NCBI GenBank assembly: GCA_022829145.1
Contig: CM040751.1
Span: 5,459,364-5,523,363 of the forward strand
Direction: 5' to 3'
From: Albula goreensis
Lineage: Eukaryota > Chordata > Actinopteri > Albuliformes > Albulidae
DNA length: 64,000 nucleotides
The position numbers and the translations under genes are program-made. The notes under the pieces are model-generated. The model was not told the DNA's origin, did no database searches, and saw only the letters and a program-made list of their open reading frames with translations. Positions 62,614 to 64,000 of the stretch are shown here, piece by piece. The first letter of the stretch is position 1, and the number at the start of each line of letters is the position of its first letter.

Positions 62614-62854
62614 TCTATTGTTGAGTTACACTGAAATTGTGGGCTGTCAGAGCAGCATACACAATAAGATGGAAAAAGCATACACAATATGAGGATCTAC
62701 CTACTCATCACTAATGAATATTCATTCAAGTGCTTCATCAGACACTTTCACATTAGCATTACGCTCAGGCATGCTAATTTTCCCAAAAGCACTGATGAGG
62801 TATTCTGTCTTTCCAGGGATATAAATTTAATGCACAAGGCAACATAATTATGGT
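62614..62854. other. Noncoding DNA, conserved-element texture
   Basis: 62700-62830 combines CACTAATGAATATTCATTC, CATTAGCATTACG and CATGCTAATTTTCC in repeat-free sequence, resembling a CNE. Not tested. Confidence 0.35.
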
Positions 62855-62945
62855 CCCACTTTACATTAAGTGGCCCTAATACATGTGTAATTACACTGTG
62901 CTGTCTTACAGTGAGTTAGCATTGAATACCTACTGTATATTATTG
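62855..62945. repeat. Probable interspersed fish repeat end
   Basis: GGTCCCACTTTACATTAAGTG then GCCCTAATACATGTGTAATTA resembles the GGTAACACTTTACATTAAGTGGCCCTAAT-type repeats spread through many fish genomes, as I remember them. No target duplication or second end was found. Confidence 0.45.
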
Positions 62946-64000
62946 TGTGTCCTCATGAATGATACTGAAAGAAACGCCATGCTGCAAAGAAAGGCACAGC
63001 TAATGGATGCATGTGCTAAGCTGCTCTGCAAACATGGAAATGTCGTCTGACACTTTGTTTCAACCATATTTGTCTGTCTTTAAGGTAGAATACTTATGTG
63101 CCTAACCGTACAATACCACATGCAAAAAAACATGATCAATATTCATTAAATTTGCAGTTGAATGCAATGTGAAAAGCACGTATGCAATGTGAAATCTATT
63201 TTTGTTGTTGTTGTTGTTTTTGTTTCTATGACATCTGCATTCTAATATGCAGCATGAATTTGGCTGCAGCGTTGGACAAATTATGCACAGATCTGTGAAG
63301 AGACGGATTTCGTATACAAACCCCTAAGGTCTGGAAAAAGTTCAAAGCACAAGGAAAACAAACACACATTGAATGCTACAAAGAAAAAAAAAATAATAAA
63401 ATACAACTACCCCCCTGGCAAGCAGGCTCACTTGCAATGATAATTGTAGCTGTCTTTCAGTGAAAACATTGCACCCTGGAAAAAGAGACATTTATTATTC
63501 TTTAGGGGTTAATGCAGAGCTGTCTTTCAAATTCATCTGAATTATGAGGTTATAATAATTATTTCATACATATTTGCATAAAAGCACAGATGATTAGTCA
63601 TGCTATATTCCAGTTAACTAGTTAATTATTTGTAAATTCCAAAAGCGGTGACATCAAGTTCTGGAATACAAGGTTTCATTTAGGTGTGCTTGAAAAATTA
63701 GGTTTGCCTTCTAAGTTGGCACTTAAATCAAAAATCTAAATTTCTGTCAGGATCCTTGCACAGTAAGTGATACACCTTTCGTTCCCACCTGAGGAAAACA
63801 AACAAATATGCACATTAATTGTTCTGTTACTGTAAAAACAACATTTAGTAAAACATTATTCTTGTACAATATATTGTATAACAGGATCTCTGGAAAGAGA
63901 CGAAAGGGAAATTCTTAATCATCGCTTTCTGTAATTGCTCCCATTTATAAACATCATTTAAATATTTAAAATAATTGCATGCAAAAGTGGCTGGTGCATG
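62946..64000. other. Noncoding AT-rich DNA, right edge
   Basis: A (TTG)n run lies at about 63201-63218. 63420-63640 has AT-core words (TGATAATTGTAGCTG, TGATTAGTCATGC) and could be another conserved element. No gene is recognised. Confidence 0.45.

Noticed and set aside
1-64000. CRISPR arrays, operons, bacterial genes or integrated virus
   Set aside because: No regularly spaced repeats, no ribosome-binding-site-led gene strings, and no viral protein similarity were seen on either strand.

Overview
The window looks like noncoding DNA from a fish genome, most likely a teleost. It is AT-rich with long poly(A)/poly(T) runs, many CA/TG, AAT and CAT microsatellites, tRNA-derived SINEs carrying the L2-type 3' tail known from eel UnaL2 and related fish elements, an L2 reverse-transcriptase relic, a Tc1 transposase relic and several nonautonomous DNA transposons. 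The tail family fits eels and other early-branching teleosts but also occurs more widely, so the species is left open.

I find no protein-coding gene I can support. Open frames on both strands are short (the longest is about 145 codons), show no recognisable host domain, and often run through simple repeats or transposon debris. The window is best read as a gene desert or a very large intron/intergenic block. No CRISPR, operon, rRNA or functional tRNA gene was seen.

Layout. 0-5 kb: plain AT-rich DNA with a truncated SINE (847-973) and a complete TA-flanked 312-bp inverted-repeat transposon (2495-2806). 5-13 kb: a CA repeat, two LINE-tail fragments, a decayed local tandem duplication near 10.9-11.35 kb and a candidate enhancer-like block (12.74-12.96 kb). 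13-20.5 kb: an antisense tRNA-Pro copy carrying CCA, a long TG repeat, an antisense SINE, and a dead L2 reverse-transcriptase fragment (19.9-20.5 kb). 20.5-33 kb: several blocks with conserved-element texture, a GGGTT repeat abutting a SINE, C-rich tracts and a Tc1 relic (32.9-33.05 kb). 33-45 kb: a partial copy of the 2.5-kb element, a 1.2-kb hAT-like insertion (37727-38927), a perfect 16-bp-arm hairpin beside a LINE tail (about 40.1 kb), and a 308-bp hAT-like element with an exact 8-bp target duplication (44851-45158). 45-64 kb: two more SINEs, a compact CpG-dense island (55.19-55.39 kb), long TG and AAT/ATT microsatellites, and AT-rich blocks resembling conserved noncoding elements, especially 59.78-60.24 kb.

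Nothing here forms a gene system. The clearest results are transposon boundaries supported by target-site duplications and matching termini. The candidate regulatory blocks are inferred from sequence texture only; a cross-species alignment would decide them.
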